From Apoda limacodes (lineage: Eukaryota > Arthropoda > Insecta > Lepidoptera > Limacodidae): 64,000 bases of DNA. Positions 25,301 through 35,151 of the stretch are shown piece by piece (position 1 is the stretch's first letter; every line of letters starts with the position of its first letter). The notes beneath the pieces were generated by a model. That model saw only the letters and a list, made by a program, of their open reading frames with translations. It searched no databases and was not told where the DNA came from. Location of the stretch: NCBI GenBank assembly GCA_946406115.1, contig OX291557.1, positions 11,998,501-12,062,500 of the forward strand, in the 5' to 3' direction. The translations under genes were made by a program, and so were the position numbers.

Positions 25301-27963
25301 TTGCAAAAGAAAAAAAAACAACAATAATTTATGTAATAAAAACAAACAAAGTGAAACAAATTTTATGGCATTATAAACTTTTGATTTAGTTACGAAGTTT
25401 TTCATTGCTATCTTTTATTAAATTAGTTATTAAATCAATTAAACTCTATTTCAAATCGATGTAAGTATCTTTTTAACTTTAAGCTGAGGAAAAAAGACTT
25501 AGAAAAATATTTTGCAACTAAGCTAAATAAGCTTTTTGCCCTTGTAGCTACTCTGACCCATAAAACTATAAGGCTCAGCTTTAGAACAAGGCCTCCTCAC
25601 TAGCTTGTTCAAACTTTTATGGTAGATAAATATATGATCCCTTTGACCTCAAATCTGAAATTTCAGTTCACGGAAATGAATAATTTTTGAGTTATGAATT
25701 TTTGAACATCATGAAAAAATGCATTGAAAGTCGTTATATTTAACGTTATATAAAAAATATTTCCCCCCATGCCTGCTACTTGCTTTGCTTCGCTCCTGCC
25801 TTAGCCTTCATGATAATTTTTTTTTATTTCTACCCAAAAATCTTGTTAGGGCACCCCCAAAATAGCTATTTATTGAAAAAAATAAAATTGTTTTCTGCCC
25901 CAATTTTATTAGTTTCTAGGCCCCAAAATAGCTATTTATTGTAAAAAAACAATTTCCCCCTATTTTTGACGACACAACTTTACCTGTTTTTGTGCTCAAA
26001 ATTATCTTCAATCACTATATTTTATTGTTTAATGTGGTTCAAACACAGTTGAAAAAGGCAACCTAACAGCTTGTAGTAAACAGCTAAGGTAATCTTGTAT
26101 GAATGTTATAGTTTATTTGAATGATTTCCAAGAATAATTACCTCAACAGAGGGGGAGGAGGGGAAGTTGGTCATAAAAGACAACCTGAAGCTTCTGACAT
26201 TAGTTTGCTGCCACTAAAAGATTATTTTAACAAACTTCACTTCTGCCTTATCTCCAGCGCTGTGGGAATAGCAGCCCTTTCACCCCTACGTAAGGCACAG
26301 GAACTCACACTCTCCTCCGCAGCTTTGGCTTGTTAGCCACCTTCGGCGGTGACTAGCCTCAGCCGCTACAGATCGCGGAGTCTCTGCTCCTTTGTTACAG
26401 TGGGTGGGGGCTGCTCTCCCTCCGTGCCTCCGGGCTCTAAAAAACACTCTGGGGGTAGGGCAGACCAAGACCACGGCGTGTCGGAGTTGATAGAGTAGGT
26501 TTTTCATTCAAGTTTTTTTCGGAAAAATCTAAGAAAGAGACAGCATGTAACTAACCCAGTTAAGCAATTCATTTCAAAAATTCATAACTAAAAAACTATT
26601 TATTTCCTAAAGCTGAAACTTTCCAGTTAACCTACCAATAAATTGACCTTTCTTCAAAAAAAAACATAAGCCGCGAAATTGTGGGGCAGTATACTAAATG
26701 TAAGCCAATAATAGAAACAATCCAAGCTTCTTGGATCCTTTTTGGGAAGTAGTGATTTAAAGATACTAGATTGAAATTAAAATCACAATAAAGATTTTTA
26801 ACATTTATAAATAATCACTAAAACAATCTAGAACATCTTGTGTCTGATCTTTTTATTGTTGGAAGGACTTTAGAATAAGGCCTTCCGGTGAAGGTGGAGG
26901 GTAGGGGGAGGGGTATTCCCCCTACCAGTCCCCCCTCAGGAAAATTAATAGTTTCGGAGATATGGACCTTTAAAGGTTCCTATCTAACTAATCCATTTTT
27001 TAATATCTAGTCCCGTAGTGGTTTGTTAAAATGTAAAAAAAATAACCACAAAGGCTAAGGCCAACCTCCTAACCTAACCCCCCTGTGTTGGGGTGCCCTA
27101 ACAAGATTTCTGAGTTCGCGGCAGTGTTTATTGCTATTTTTTACTAAAAAAATTTCGAAGGTTGGCCTTAGCCTTCGTGGTTATTTTTTTTATTTCTACC
27201 CAGAGATATTTTTAGGGCACCCAAATAATAAAAAAAATATGTTTTCTGCCCCTATTTTATTAATTTGTAGGCCCCAAAATAGCTCTTTATTGTAAAAAAA
27301 AAAAATCCCCCCATTTTTGCATAAGTGCCTAAAGTGCAATTTTAGCCAAAAACAAGTTAGGTGCCAAGGAGGATATGTTAGGTTGCCTTTATAAATAGTT
27401 TTTCATATAGGTGAATTTTGAAATTTAAATATCTCAAAAAATACAAGTTTCCTCAGCCCCCCTCTTTGGGCACCTCCTCCTCCCCTCTTCCCCCTTCCGC
27501 ACCCCCTACCCATAATTCGTGGGGTAGTATACAAAATTTTAACCCTATTATTGGTTGGGGTGTACAAAAGGGGGCGCTGAGAAAGAAAGACTTAGTTTCC
27601 CTTGCACCCCCTTTTAGTTACTCTGACCGTCATATCTTTGTTTTACGCTGGGACCTCTTTGCAAAACAAAAGTATTGACCTTAGCGACCTCTTTGGCGTA
27701 CTCAACTCAGTTTTGGTGTTTTTGTACATTGGATCCTTTCAACTTTGTAGTGCAACTACGTCCAATTGTACTAAGTGTCAACTCTGGGGGCGATAATATA
27801 GGCAGCTTCCGCCTTCAAACTATTACAAGACGCCGCATAAGCGCTTACTAAAGACTTTTAAACATTAAGAGATTGAACATTGTTGTAAACATGCTGCATT
27901 ACATACCGTGGCTCCAGCCATTGCGTGCACAAGAGTTTCATAACTAAATATAGAACGAGCCAT
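13313..27963 (-). CDS. SLC25A17: Peroxisomal membrane carrier PMP34 (SLC25A17 family), complete, three exons
   Basis: This is a member of the mitochondrial-carrier superfamily that in animals sits in the peroxisome membrane and exchanges CoA, FAD, NAD+ and adenine nucleotides. Exons on the minus strand are 27963-27907 (start MARSIFSYETLVHAMAGAT), 24341-24281 and 14034-13313 (stop). They splice in frame through standard GT-AG sites to 279 codons; the family is usually about 300. The three carrier signatures are visible: FYPLDTLRSRQQ in exon 2, CPLWVVNTRMKLE and YPLQLIQSRLR in exon 3. PLWVVNTR is characteristic of PMP34 orthologues, as is NFVYFYSFHALRR. The first two exons are only 57 and 61 bp and are easily missed. 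Intron 2 is about 10.2 kb and intron 1 about 3.6 kb; both are full of mobile DNA. A LINE inserted upstream of the start codon may affect the promoter. Confidence 0.93.
14459..15117. repeat. Lepidopteran dispersed repeat ('ctgtccgcgacgtcgtctgcg' family), left part
   Basis: It begins with ataaatgcgaaagtaacc and gtctgttaccccttcacgct, and near 14770 carries actagctgctgtccgcgac. These are hallmark strings of a very abundant lepidopteran non-autonomous repeat. The matching other end lies at 15740-15990, so the copy was split by the foldback element at 15118-15730. Confidence 0.6.
15118..15730. mobile_element. Long foldback (inverted-repeat) element, about 610 bp
   Basis: About 100 bp at the left (from ctgcaaatcgatgtagagtt, 15129 on) are repeated in reverse complement at the right end (15630-15724) with few mismatches. 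A second inner pair, 15314-15381 and 15546-15612 (core ggtaatagtgtggtatattt), is also inverted. The whole could form one long imperfect hairpin with a central loop. There is no ORF, so it is a MITE-like or foldback DNA element. Confidence 0.8.
15740..16460. repeat. Right part of the split repeat plus a second related copy
   Basis: The sequence aatccatgcagtactttttg and the run of cagacaaacagaca at about 15893 form the expected right end of the repeat that begins at 14766. From 16021 a second related unit starts with ataaatgcgaaagtttgg and ttactcaatcacgcttcaac. Nothing codes here; the minus-strand frame at 15744-15980 is repeat sequence. Confidence 0.6.
16518..16535. repeat. Perfect 18-bp GC-rich palindrome
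   Basis: gtggcgacgcgtcgccac is identical to its reverse complement, and it lies in strongly AT-rich DNA at the right edge of the repeat cluster. The flanks agcgtggcga (16499-16509) and tcgccacgct (16529-16538) can also pair. Confidence 0.8.
16560..18100. other. AT-rich part of PMP34 intron 2, nothing recognised
   Basis: Very AT-rich with many stops in all frames. A short direct repeat is present: 'ttacagcgattgcgct' near 17839 and 'ttacagcgagggcgct' near 17889. No coding signal was seen. Confidence 0.6.
18107..18870. mobile_element. Lepidopteran 'agggttccgtacctcaaaagg' element
   Basis: The left end carries tagggttccgtacctcaaaa, then gttgtccgtctgtctgtctg. The right end reads acggaaccctcggtgcgcga and gacttgcacttgacaggttt. 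The inner end motifs agggttccg and cggaaccct are inverted. This is a common non-autonomous lepidopteran repeat; related pieces are at 9098-9135, 44385-44465 and 58430-58480. A poly(A) run lies at 18334-18352. Confidence 0.65.
19287..19710 (-). mobile_element. 3' fragment of the CR1/Jockey-superfamily LINE (third copy)
   Basis: It is in reverse orientation, from the 3' end (ataccactaaggtgacaaac, next to a T-rich tail) back to a reverse-transcriptase tail stretch (ggggccgaactt at 19699-19710). It matches 51930-52470 of the longer copy with small deletions. It carries stops and frameshifts and is in the same orientation as PMP34. Confidence 0.85.
21050..23085 (+). pseudogene. RTE-clade LINE, 5'-truncated and with broken frames
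   Basis: The order of parts fits RTE: the end of the endonuclease domain (EIDFIMSTEKQVFNDV and TGSDHRMVRGTLN, 21130-21260), the linker, the reverse transcriptase (NNKAPGDDGVTTELLNAGG, YEKAFDSVE and RGVRQGDVISP) and the RTE tail (DNLVKVAGSRWLQAAQS and EAYVQQWTSMG, ending about 23064). At least three frameshifts occur. The segment with the catalytic (F/Y)ADD motif is missing: the frame jumps from LEDVFKGTL straight to VDEHVYLGQT near 22510-22550. It is therefore a dead copy. The sequence tgatatgatgaag after the stop resembles the usual short-repeat RTE tail. Confidence 0.88.
23712..24116 (-). CDS. Small ORF with a C2H2-like motif inside the TIR element (134 aa)
   Basis: Unrecognised protein. 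The only clear motif is CLVCSKYVVSKKAAHLHKIL plus H, which has C-x2-C-x12-H-x3-H spacing, the C2H2 zinc-finger pattern, at about residues 47-67. The remainder includes GKEILCRIGAAVEWVDVDD and a conserved-looking end PVADQLSEWVLSP. The ATG lies 80 bp inside the right terminal repeat, facing inward, so the ORF belongs to the transposon rather than to PMP34, although both are on the minus strand. It could be the N-terminal part of a transposase or an accessory protein. The ORF is intact, which is unusual for the age implied by the nested dead LINE. Function unknown. Confidence 0.5.
   Translation of the reverse strand: MRSENYTLKKIYFVRQLLNMEVEAPFKTVPYNFYCPSIQDALIERICLVCSKYVVSKKAAHLHKILHGRMSNIEKERPLAIYSKRGKEILCRIGAAVEWVDVDDVTILRNELEASSIIRDVPVADQLSEWVLSP
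25800..27330. repeat. Dispersed repeat pair about 1.36 kb apart
   Basis: The block at 25800-25970 (tttatttctaccc, gttttctgcccc, ggccccaaaatagct) recurs in direct orientation at 27180-27320 with the same order of landmarks. A further piece at 27094-27113 (ggggtgccctaacaagattt) is an exact 20-bp reverse complement of 25838-25857. These look like diverged copies of one non-autonomous element. Confidence 0.6.
27042..27186. repeat. Foldback with 27-bp arms
   Basis: The left arm at about 27042-27068 (core aggctaaggccaacct) and the right arm at about 27160-27186 (core aggttggccttagcct) are reverse complements with one mismatch. About 90 bp lie between them. Confidence 0.7.
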
Positions 27964-28278
27964 TATATTACTTATGATACACTGTATTCCGGGCGTTCAA
28001 TACCACATGGATGGATGGATTGCACTTTATTTATATATCTACTGATTACATAATTTGATAATGAAAATGAAAATTTGATATAGAATGTTAATAGTCTGTG
28101 ATCAGCAAAACAAAAAAAATATTATTTATCATTTCTTTCGAGTTATGGCAACTGCACTCTTTTTTTTTTTTTTTTTTTTCTGAGCTGACTATGCAGTTGG
28201 CTGTTGCAGCCATTACTGCTTCACCGGACTTTTGGGGCGAGACTCTGATGGAGCCTCAGCCCATATAGCGCCCAACGC

Positions 28279-31200
28279 TCAAGGGCTCCCCGAGGGGGAA
28301 GCCTCGGCTTGGGTTGTCGCTCTCGGGGGCGTTCCTTCGACCGGCGTGAGTCTCGAACCCGAAGGTGAGTCACCGCCAGGAGGGGAGTTCCCCGTTACGC
28401 GGGTACGGTTGCGATTGAGTGGGGGCGAGAAGCGCCCCGGCACTCTTTGATACCTAGTGTATCCTTGTGGGCGCCGACGAACCCGGGGACGTCGGCGTCG
28501 TGTTTGGAGGGAGGCCCTATTCGGGGAGGTCGTAGAGACTAATCTCGCTATCCGGACAGCGAGATCGTCATCTGGGGACGTTAGTACGTGCCGAGGCCGC
28601 CTAACAATAGTTGTACGACCGCGACCGGGTGGATCGGGGGGACGATACGTTGTGGATTGCACAATTAATCGATTCGGGTGATTTTGCGTACGCTCGATAA
28701 AGCGGACTGCCAAGTCTTTAAAGTATTGGGGAATCGTGGGAAGTTCGAAGTCTCTGTGTAGGTCCGCATTGCGAACATACCAAGAGGCTCCAGAGGCCGC
28801 TCTGAGAAAGCGGTTTTCGAGGGTCTGGAGTTTGTGGAGATTGCGCTTGGACAACGCAAAGACTACGCTAGCATAAGCTAGTATGGGGCGGATGCAAGTT
28901 GTGTAAAGATTTAGCTTATTTCTAAGCGACATCTTACTATACTTGCCTATCATGGGATAGAGACGACCGAGGACAAAAGCGGCTCGGTCTCTGACTATTT
29001 TGGTGTGAGCTTGGAAGTTCAAACGACTATCCATGGTCACACCGAGATATTTGGTCTTATTTTGCCAGGGAATGGCACGACCGAAAAGAGAAAGGGGAGT
29101 AGGCCGCGGAGGGCGGCCTAAGGTAAAAAGGACGGCAGAGCTTTGGTCGGGATTTACCTCGATTCTCCATTTCCGAAACCACTCGCCTCTCAGTGATTCG
29201 ACTCACTTGCCTATCTGTGGTATAGATAGCGGTATCGTCCGCAAAGAGGGCTAGATTGGTACCTATCGTTTTAGGGATATCGTTAGTGTACAGAAGGTAC
29301 AAGATGGGGGCGAGCACGGACCCTTGCGGGACTCCTGCTTCTATGGGACGGGGGGAAGAGAGAGTGCCTTCGACTTTGTAGCGAAAGCTACGATTCGACA
29401 AATAGTCTCGTATGATGAGCACGAGACGATCTGGCAACTGAAAGTTGTACAGTTTAAAAATTAAACCGTTGTGCCAGACTTTGTCGAAAGCTTTCGCTAC
29501 ATCGAAGAAGACAGCGCCCGTGTGACGGGTCTTACCTAACGCTGGTTGAAAGCCAGTAAGAATATGTTCCGTTATGCGGAGGACTTGATGGACGCATGAG
29601 TGTTTGGCACGGAAGCCGAACTGCTCGTCTATTAAAATGCCTCTGGAGACTATAGCGTTCCGTAGGCGGGCGAGAAGGAGGCGTTCATAGAGTTTACCAA
29701 GGGCCTTTAGTAAACTTATGGGGCGATAGGAGGACGGCTCGGTACGAGCTTTACCTGGCTTATGGATGCCTATAACAATTGCATCTTTCCATTGAGAAGG
29801 AAAGATGCAATGTTCCATAGCAGCGTTAAAGATCGCTACTAGGAGGCAGATAAGGGCAAGAGTGAGGCGCTTTAGGATATCGTTAGAGATACCGTCAGCA
29901 CCGGGGGCTTTACGGGGGCATAGGTCTTTGATGACCTGTACGACTTCGTCGACAGTGACAGGGGGCAGGGGGTCTTGTGGAGGCAGAGAAGTTCTGCGCT
30001 CCACTTCGCCGTCTACCTCGCGCACGTGGTCGGGATCGAAGGGCTGTGTGCTTAAGGCACATTGGGCTTGGAGGCTAGACGCTAGGCAATCCGCTTTTTC
30101 GTCGTCATTGAACGCGGGAACGTTGTTGGGACGAGTTAACGGAGGGAGAGAGTTTGCGGTTTCGGATTTTAGAGCTCTGGCTAAGTGCCAATAAGCTTGG
30201 TGAGAAGGAGAAATGTTCTCCATAAGATCACCGAAACGTTGGGCGCGGAGCTCAGCTACAGCGGTTCTTACACGGCGGTGTAAGTCGTTGAAGCGAGCTT
30301 TATTTTCGGTAGTGGGAGCGCGATCGCGAGCGCGGCGGGCCGCGTTACGCTCAGTCATTAGCGACCTGATGTGCTGAGGCAGGATTAGGTGGTGATAATC
30401 ACCAACCGGCACCTGTCGTGAGCACTCGCCAACGGTGGCGGTCAGGTGGCTAGTGAGAGAGTCGATAGCTACGTTTAGATCGGTCGCGGAAGAGATTACG
30501 TTGGGAACGCGGTCTAGATGTGGCGAGCTGGGATTTTCGAGCAATTGCCCAAATTTATCCCAGTCCGTCACGGTTCTAGTGTCGGGAGGAGAGTCCGAAG
30601 GGGAACCTAATCGGAGGATGACAGGGCGGTGGTCCGAGTCAAGATCGTCAAGCACCTCTATAGAACGAAAGCTTAGCCTTACATTCTTTAGAAGTGCTAT
30701 GTCCAGTACGTCGGGGTTGTTCCTAGTATTGTGGGGAAAGAAAGTGGGCGTCATGGGAGTGATAATGTCGAAGTTTAGTCTGTCAACTAAATCGTCAAGG
30801 AGTCTGCCTCTCCGTGAAGTTACAGAAGAGTTCCAGCGGCGATGCTTGCAATTTAGGTCGCCGGCAAGAATGACGGCGTCGCCTAAATTTAAGAGCGACT
30901 GAAGGTCGCTCTCGAGCAAGTCTTTTAGGGGAGAGAGATAAACCGATGCAATGATGATCGTCTGATGGCCGGTCATCGCTTAGCGGCAGACGGATGCTTC
31001 TAAATTCGTAAGCGGTGGAGGATCGATAGGGGAGCAATGCAGGGAGCGCGTGCGTGATAGATGAGAGTGCCTCCGAGATTGGAGGAAGTTCTATCATTAC
31101 GGACGGTGCGATAGTTCGCGATCGAAGGGGTACGGACAGCGGGCTTTAGGAACGTTTCCTGGATGAGGAAGACGTCCGGTTTTTGGGACGAGAGGAATTG

Positions 31201-31293
31201 CGATAATTCCTCTCTTTAGTTGCGGAGACCGTTGGCATTAAAATAGCCTATGGAGACGGACCGGGGTTTTTCGCGCGCGGTTGTGCAATCCAT
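28279..31293 (-). pseudogene. LINE ORF2: endonuclease and reverse transcriptase, three lesions
   Basis: The start is likely the ATG at 31293, eight bases past the ORF1 stop. The endonuclease begins VSIGYFNANGLRN and continues with FLIQETFL, AGDLNCKHRRWNS and DLDSDHRPVILRL. The reverse transcriptase shows [56 protein letters not shown] and the catalytic FADDTAIYT. The thumb-like tail continues as YLGVTMDSRLNFQAHTK and ends at 28279. Lesions are a TAA at 31218-31216 (probably from CAA), a frameshift near 31000 and another near 29190. No RNase H was found. Confidence 0.9.
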
Positions 31294-31300
31294 TTTGGTT

Positions 31301-32543
31301 TTAAGGTTTTGGAGCTACCCTGCGGAGGGCGGCGAAGAAGTCGCGATGCTTAGCCATGAAGCCGAGCATTTGAGAGAGATCGGTGATCTGTACGTATTCG
31401 GCGTACACGATCTCGAAATAGGCTGGGTCGCAAACCCAAGAAATTTCGGCGAGAATGTCGAAATGCTGCTGCTCGGCCGTCTGAGCGGCGTTGCGGGGCA
31501 GCGCGAGAGAGGGGCGCGGGGGGGCAAGGCGCGCTTGCGCGAGAGGTGCGGGAGCACTTCTCATAGGCGCTGGACGCGGAATGTCCCGGGACATAAGAGG
31601 GGCGGGGTAGGGAATACCCGTGACAGAGACGGGCCCGGGGAGAGCAGACAAAAGTTTGTCTGTCTCCTTCGATTTGGACGCGACAACTAGCGCTGGAGGA
31701 CGGCTCCAGGCGTTGACAGCGGGGAGAAGTGCAGGCACGAGCGGAGCCTGTTGGCGGGGGGCGGGGGGACGCGATTTACCCTGTTTGGGTTTACGCGAGC
31801 TCTGTTTGGGAGCTTTGGGGCACCCGCGGTAATTCGTTGGGTGGCCTTCGCTCCCACAGAGTACGCAAGCGACCGGGTCGGATGCGTTAGAGCGATCGCG
31901 ATCACAGTCCGGAGTGGCGTGATCGCGCAAACATTTCACACAGCGCGGTCTGCGTCTGCAGTTGCGCTGCGCGTGGCCATATAATTGGCATCGGTGGCAT
32001 TGACCCGGGTTCGACCGCTTGTGCGGAGTATCGACCCGGACGCCCTTGAGGCTGCACACATCTTTAATGTTAAAGATGGCTTTGCCTTCTTTGGTCAGGT
32101 CTAGTACTACGAGCACCATGTCGTAGCACTCTGAATTATTACGGCCATTGTACATTCTATGTACTTCCCGAACTGGGAGGCCTTGAACGATTAGGTCGTC
32201 CTGAACAGTCTTTGTGGAGAATTCCTTAGGAACTCCCCTTATGACTGCTCGGAGAACGCGTTCCTCGGCCAGCGAGTAAGTATGGTACTCATACTTTTGG
32301 GCCGTGAGGAAAGCCGTCACATTTCGGAAATCTGACGGTGTCGGGACCTGCACTTTGATGCCGCGCTCGGCATCATTGAGGGCGTGCGTATAATTTATCC
32401 GCTTGGCCTTCATAGCGTTTGCTATATTTGGCCAGGCCCTTTTGTCTTTGATGACAATGGGCGGCGGAGCTTTTTCCTTTCGTTCCGAAGTGGGACAGTC
32501 GGACTGCGAGGAGGTGGCGGGGGGGGGGGGTTGTGTCCATGGC
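31301..32543 (-). pseudogene. LINE ORF1 (gag-like, three CCHC zinc knuckles), one frameshift
   Basis: From the in-frame methionine at 32413 the frame is open for 370 codons. It carries CHRCQLYGHAQRNC, CVKCLRDHATPDC and CVLCGSEGHPTNYRGC, three nucleic-acid-binding knuckles. The true start is probably the ATG at 32543 (MDTTP). Between the two, a run of 12 C on the minus strand (32519-32530) puts the start out of frame by one base; eleven C would restore the reading. The upstream frame joins SSQSDCPTSERKEKAPPPIV, which continues into the gag domain. The C-terminus is rich in Pro, Arg and Ala. Confidence 0.85.
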
Positions 32544-33496
32544 GGCTAGCTCAGGGCTGGCCGCCGAGGTGGACGGGGAGGGGGAAGCGCTAGGCGCTTT
32601 GAGGCGTTTAGCCTCGGAATCGGAGGGAGGAGGAGTAGAAGACTCCTGAGCGGATGCTGCCGAAGCCGGGGTGTAGATTTTGAGTGCCTAGTGACTCCCC
32701 ACCATTGCTGGCGAGGAGCAAGAATACCTAAATGTGGCCAGGCGCCCCGCAGTACTACGGATTGCCTGGTGTGTACCTAACTCCTACTCCTACGGCCGGG
32801 GTTAAGTTGTCACCGTTAGCTTTCCCCCCAGCAACGAGACGTGATTTAATAAGAAACGTTAGGTAGACCGCAACTCTGAAAAGAGCTATACGATCTCACC
32901 CACCAGCCCTTGAGCACTCGGAACTGGATTTCTACAAACTAAAACGCAATCGATACTTAAAACGCGAGAATGCGCGGAGCGGCGAACCGCTGAAGCGGAA
33001 ATACTACACTAGCGATTTAACCCAAAGCCGGACTCAGACCGGGCGAACCGGTAACAGTCAAAGAGGAAAGCGAGGGTCACCGCTATGCGTAGTAGTTCCG
33101 CGACTACGAGAACACACACTCACGCACAAAAACACACAGTATCGCTTCGATAAACACTCGGTTATGGGCGCGTTGAAGAACGCACAAACACACTCAGAGC
33201 GGGCCGAGAAGCAATTTCCCAGCCAATACACACTGCCGAGCAGCGCTTCAACACTCAGGCCGATTTTCCAGGAATTGCGGGCAATGATCCAAACAACAAT
33301 TCGAGGTCGTCAGCGCTGAGGCAAAACACCACACAGGAATGCGCACCAGCTGAGTCACCACTGCACGGAGCACACCGAGAGCACTTGACGCTCTAAAACA
33401 CGACCGCACAACACGAGAGTCGAATCGGGAATCCAACTGCACTCATAAACTCATAAGTATTTAAATAGCCAGTTTTTTTTTTTATATATAATGGGC

Positions 33497-33541
33497 TCGC
33501 ACGGTCTTAGCAGACCATTTATGCATGCTAAGACCGTGCGA
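33497..33541. repeat. Perfect 16-bp inverted repeat with 13-bp loop
   Basis: tcgcacggtcttagca (33497-33512) pairs with tgctaagaccgtgcga (33526-33541). It lies about 55 bp beyond the LINE 5' end. It may be a small MITE or a DNA hairpin in what was PMP34 upstream sequence. Confidence 0.8.
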
Positions 33542-33840
33542 TCTTAAGACTATTTATATTTATTTATAAATACTACAATCTGAATTACCAAAAGGGTACC
33601 AAAACCTATTTTAAATCTTTGAGGATTTAGGGTAAACTAGGGTAAAATTCAATGTATGAGTGAAAATCATATCACACTGGCTTAGCCATTAATTTGTTCG
33701 GTTTTTCCAGAAGGATAAAAATGTAAGAAAATGAGTAAAATTATTGAAAAAAAAAATTAGTCAAAATGTCATTTGCCAACAACTATTACTTTTCTTATTC
33801 TATAACATTATCAATAACAACTAAATAATAAATGGAGTGA

Positions 33841-33866
33841 GGTGTGTGGGTGTGTGTGTGTGAGTA
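33841..33866. repeat. Imperfect (GT)n microsatellite
   Basis: gtgtgtgggtgtgtgtgtgt run interrupted by one g. Confidence 0.8.
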
Positions 33867-34457
33867 GTTGGACTTCAAAATAATTACAATATTAATTATG
33901 GAAACAATTTTGAGTCTAACTGAGTGTTTTGTCATTGTTGACAATGGTTGTTTTCAATGTTGTTCTTTAAATCCTAACGCTAACGCATAGTATACACCAA
34001 GTGCCCAGATGTAAGATGATTCCCACGTCCTCAATTCTACGTCTGTGATACTCAGTGGATTTATTTCAATATGAAGACTACATGTTCCTCCAGGCAGGGT
34101 CATGTGATATTATTTTCGTGTACAGTAGGCGACACATCAAGCTACCCACAAAACATACCTAAAACTTTTCGCTATAGCTAAATCGTACAAAAGAGACTGA
34201 ACACATATCTATATCTAAAGATATATGTATACTACAAACATGAATGAAAGGTAGGTAAAATAAAATGAATCTAAATTTAGTGTTGTCCTTGACTTTGACA
34301 CGATCAGGCGCGCGCGCAATCGTTTATTGCAACCTGCGAGAAGCGGGCTGCAGAATAAGATACTGGGCGACGAACTGGAATAACAGTAAGTAAATTTACT
34401 TTGTTAATCAAAATTAGTAACTTAATAATTTAAATCCTTACCAGCCTATATATATTC

Positions 34458-34615
34458 ATACCTACGTTCCCACTGTAGGGCACGGCCTCCCCTTATCGAG
34501 GATGATTTAAGCCACAGTCCACAAGCGGGCCCAGTGCGTATTGTAGAATTCACATGGGTCTTTTTTTATGTATGCAGGTTTCCTCACGATATTTTTCTTC
34601 ACCAAAAAGCCAGTA
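34458..34615 (-). mobile_element. 3' part of a lepidopteran SINE
   Basis: The plus strand reads cccactgtagggcacggcct, then gcgggcccagtgcgtattgt, then atgcaggtttcctcacgata. The reverse complement is the usual 'tcgtgaggaaacctgcat' body and end of lepidopteran SINEs. The tRNA-like head is missing. Confidence 0.7.
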
Positions 34616-34965
34616 GGCAATAATACATACTTAATATAGCATAATAAATACAATTTAAAAGAAAAACATTAATATAGAAATAATTTTACAGTCAGCGGGT
34701 CGATTGCGTAGAAGATTGCTAACCTTTTTTGAAAGAAAACAGATATACAAAGCGGTTTCACGATAATCGATGAATTTCATACGTCATTTCAAATCCGCAA
34801 TGTATATCATAATTCTATGGATTTCAAACGAGAATTGTTAGCTGTCATTTAATGGAATCGAGCCGCTGGTCACATGTGACACACTGGTAACATTTTATAA
34901 TTTTTTTTAAGGTATCGACTTAACTTTTTATAATAAGCGGCAAATTAAATCATTTTATTTACAGA

Positions 34966-35139
34966 GAAAAACAATAAGATATTGGATCCTCCGGAACGAG
35001 GAGACGGGGGGAGACCTATCGTCATACCACCGGCAGTTTTATGTTCGAGCCACAACTGCTGAGGAAGATGCGGCTATAGAGGCAGCTTACCAAATGGAGC
35101 CGTTTCTCAATACCCAGAGCACTGCTTCTCAATATCACG
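34966..35139 (+). other. Possible orphan exon (58 codons) with acceptor and donor
   Basis: An acceptor-like ttatttacag at 34956-34965 is followed by a 174-nt stretch, open in one frame (RKTIRYWILRNEETGGDLSS, then QFYVRATTAEEDAAIEAAYQ), and ends at a strong donor (cac|gtaagt, 35140). The other two frames are closed. I do not recognise the protein and found no partner exon; it could be a 5' exon of an unrelated transcript, an exapted repeat, or chance. The short stretch before a gtaagt-like site at 34387 also contains an IRYW-like string (34350-34360). Confidence 0.25.
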
Positions 35140-35151
35140 TAAGTATTTATA

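Larger units (their letters stand above)
24342..27906 (-). other. PMP34 intron 1: AT-rich, no gene
   Basis: The 3.6-kb intron between exons 1 and 2 contains A/T-rich DNA, a related set of direct and inverted repeats (25800-27330, described separately) and several C-rich and G-rich runs. No exon-like or coding signal was recognised. The short open frames at 26121-26336 and 27418-27796 are low-complexity. Confidence 0.6.
28160..33433 (-). mobile_element. Near-complete Jockey-type LINE, 5274 bp, with target-site duplication
   Basis: The element lies on the minus strand between two copies of caactgcactc (28149-28159 and 33434-33444), an 11-bp target-site duplication. Its poly(A) tail appears as a run of T from 28160. 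It has a 5' untranslated region (33433 to about 32544), a gag-like ORF1 with three CCHC knuckles, an ORF2 with endonuclease and reverse transcriptase, and a short 3' part. The ORF1 region around PPIVIKDKRAWPNI and the zinc knuckles, plus ORF2 ending soon after the RT without RNase H, point to the Jockey clade. ORF1 has one frameshift; ORF2 has one stop and two frameshifts, so this copy is dead. Its GC content is well above the flanks. Confidence 0.93.

Noticed and set aside
33248..33442. Small minus-strand ORF at the 5' end of the LINE
   Set aside because: It lies within the LINE untranslated region and overlaps its target-site duplication, with no domain.
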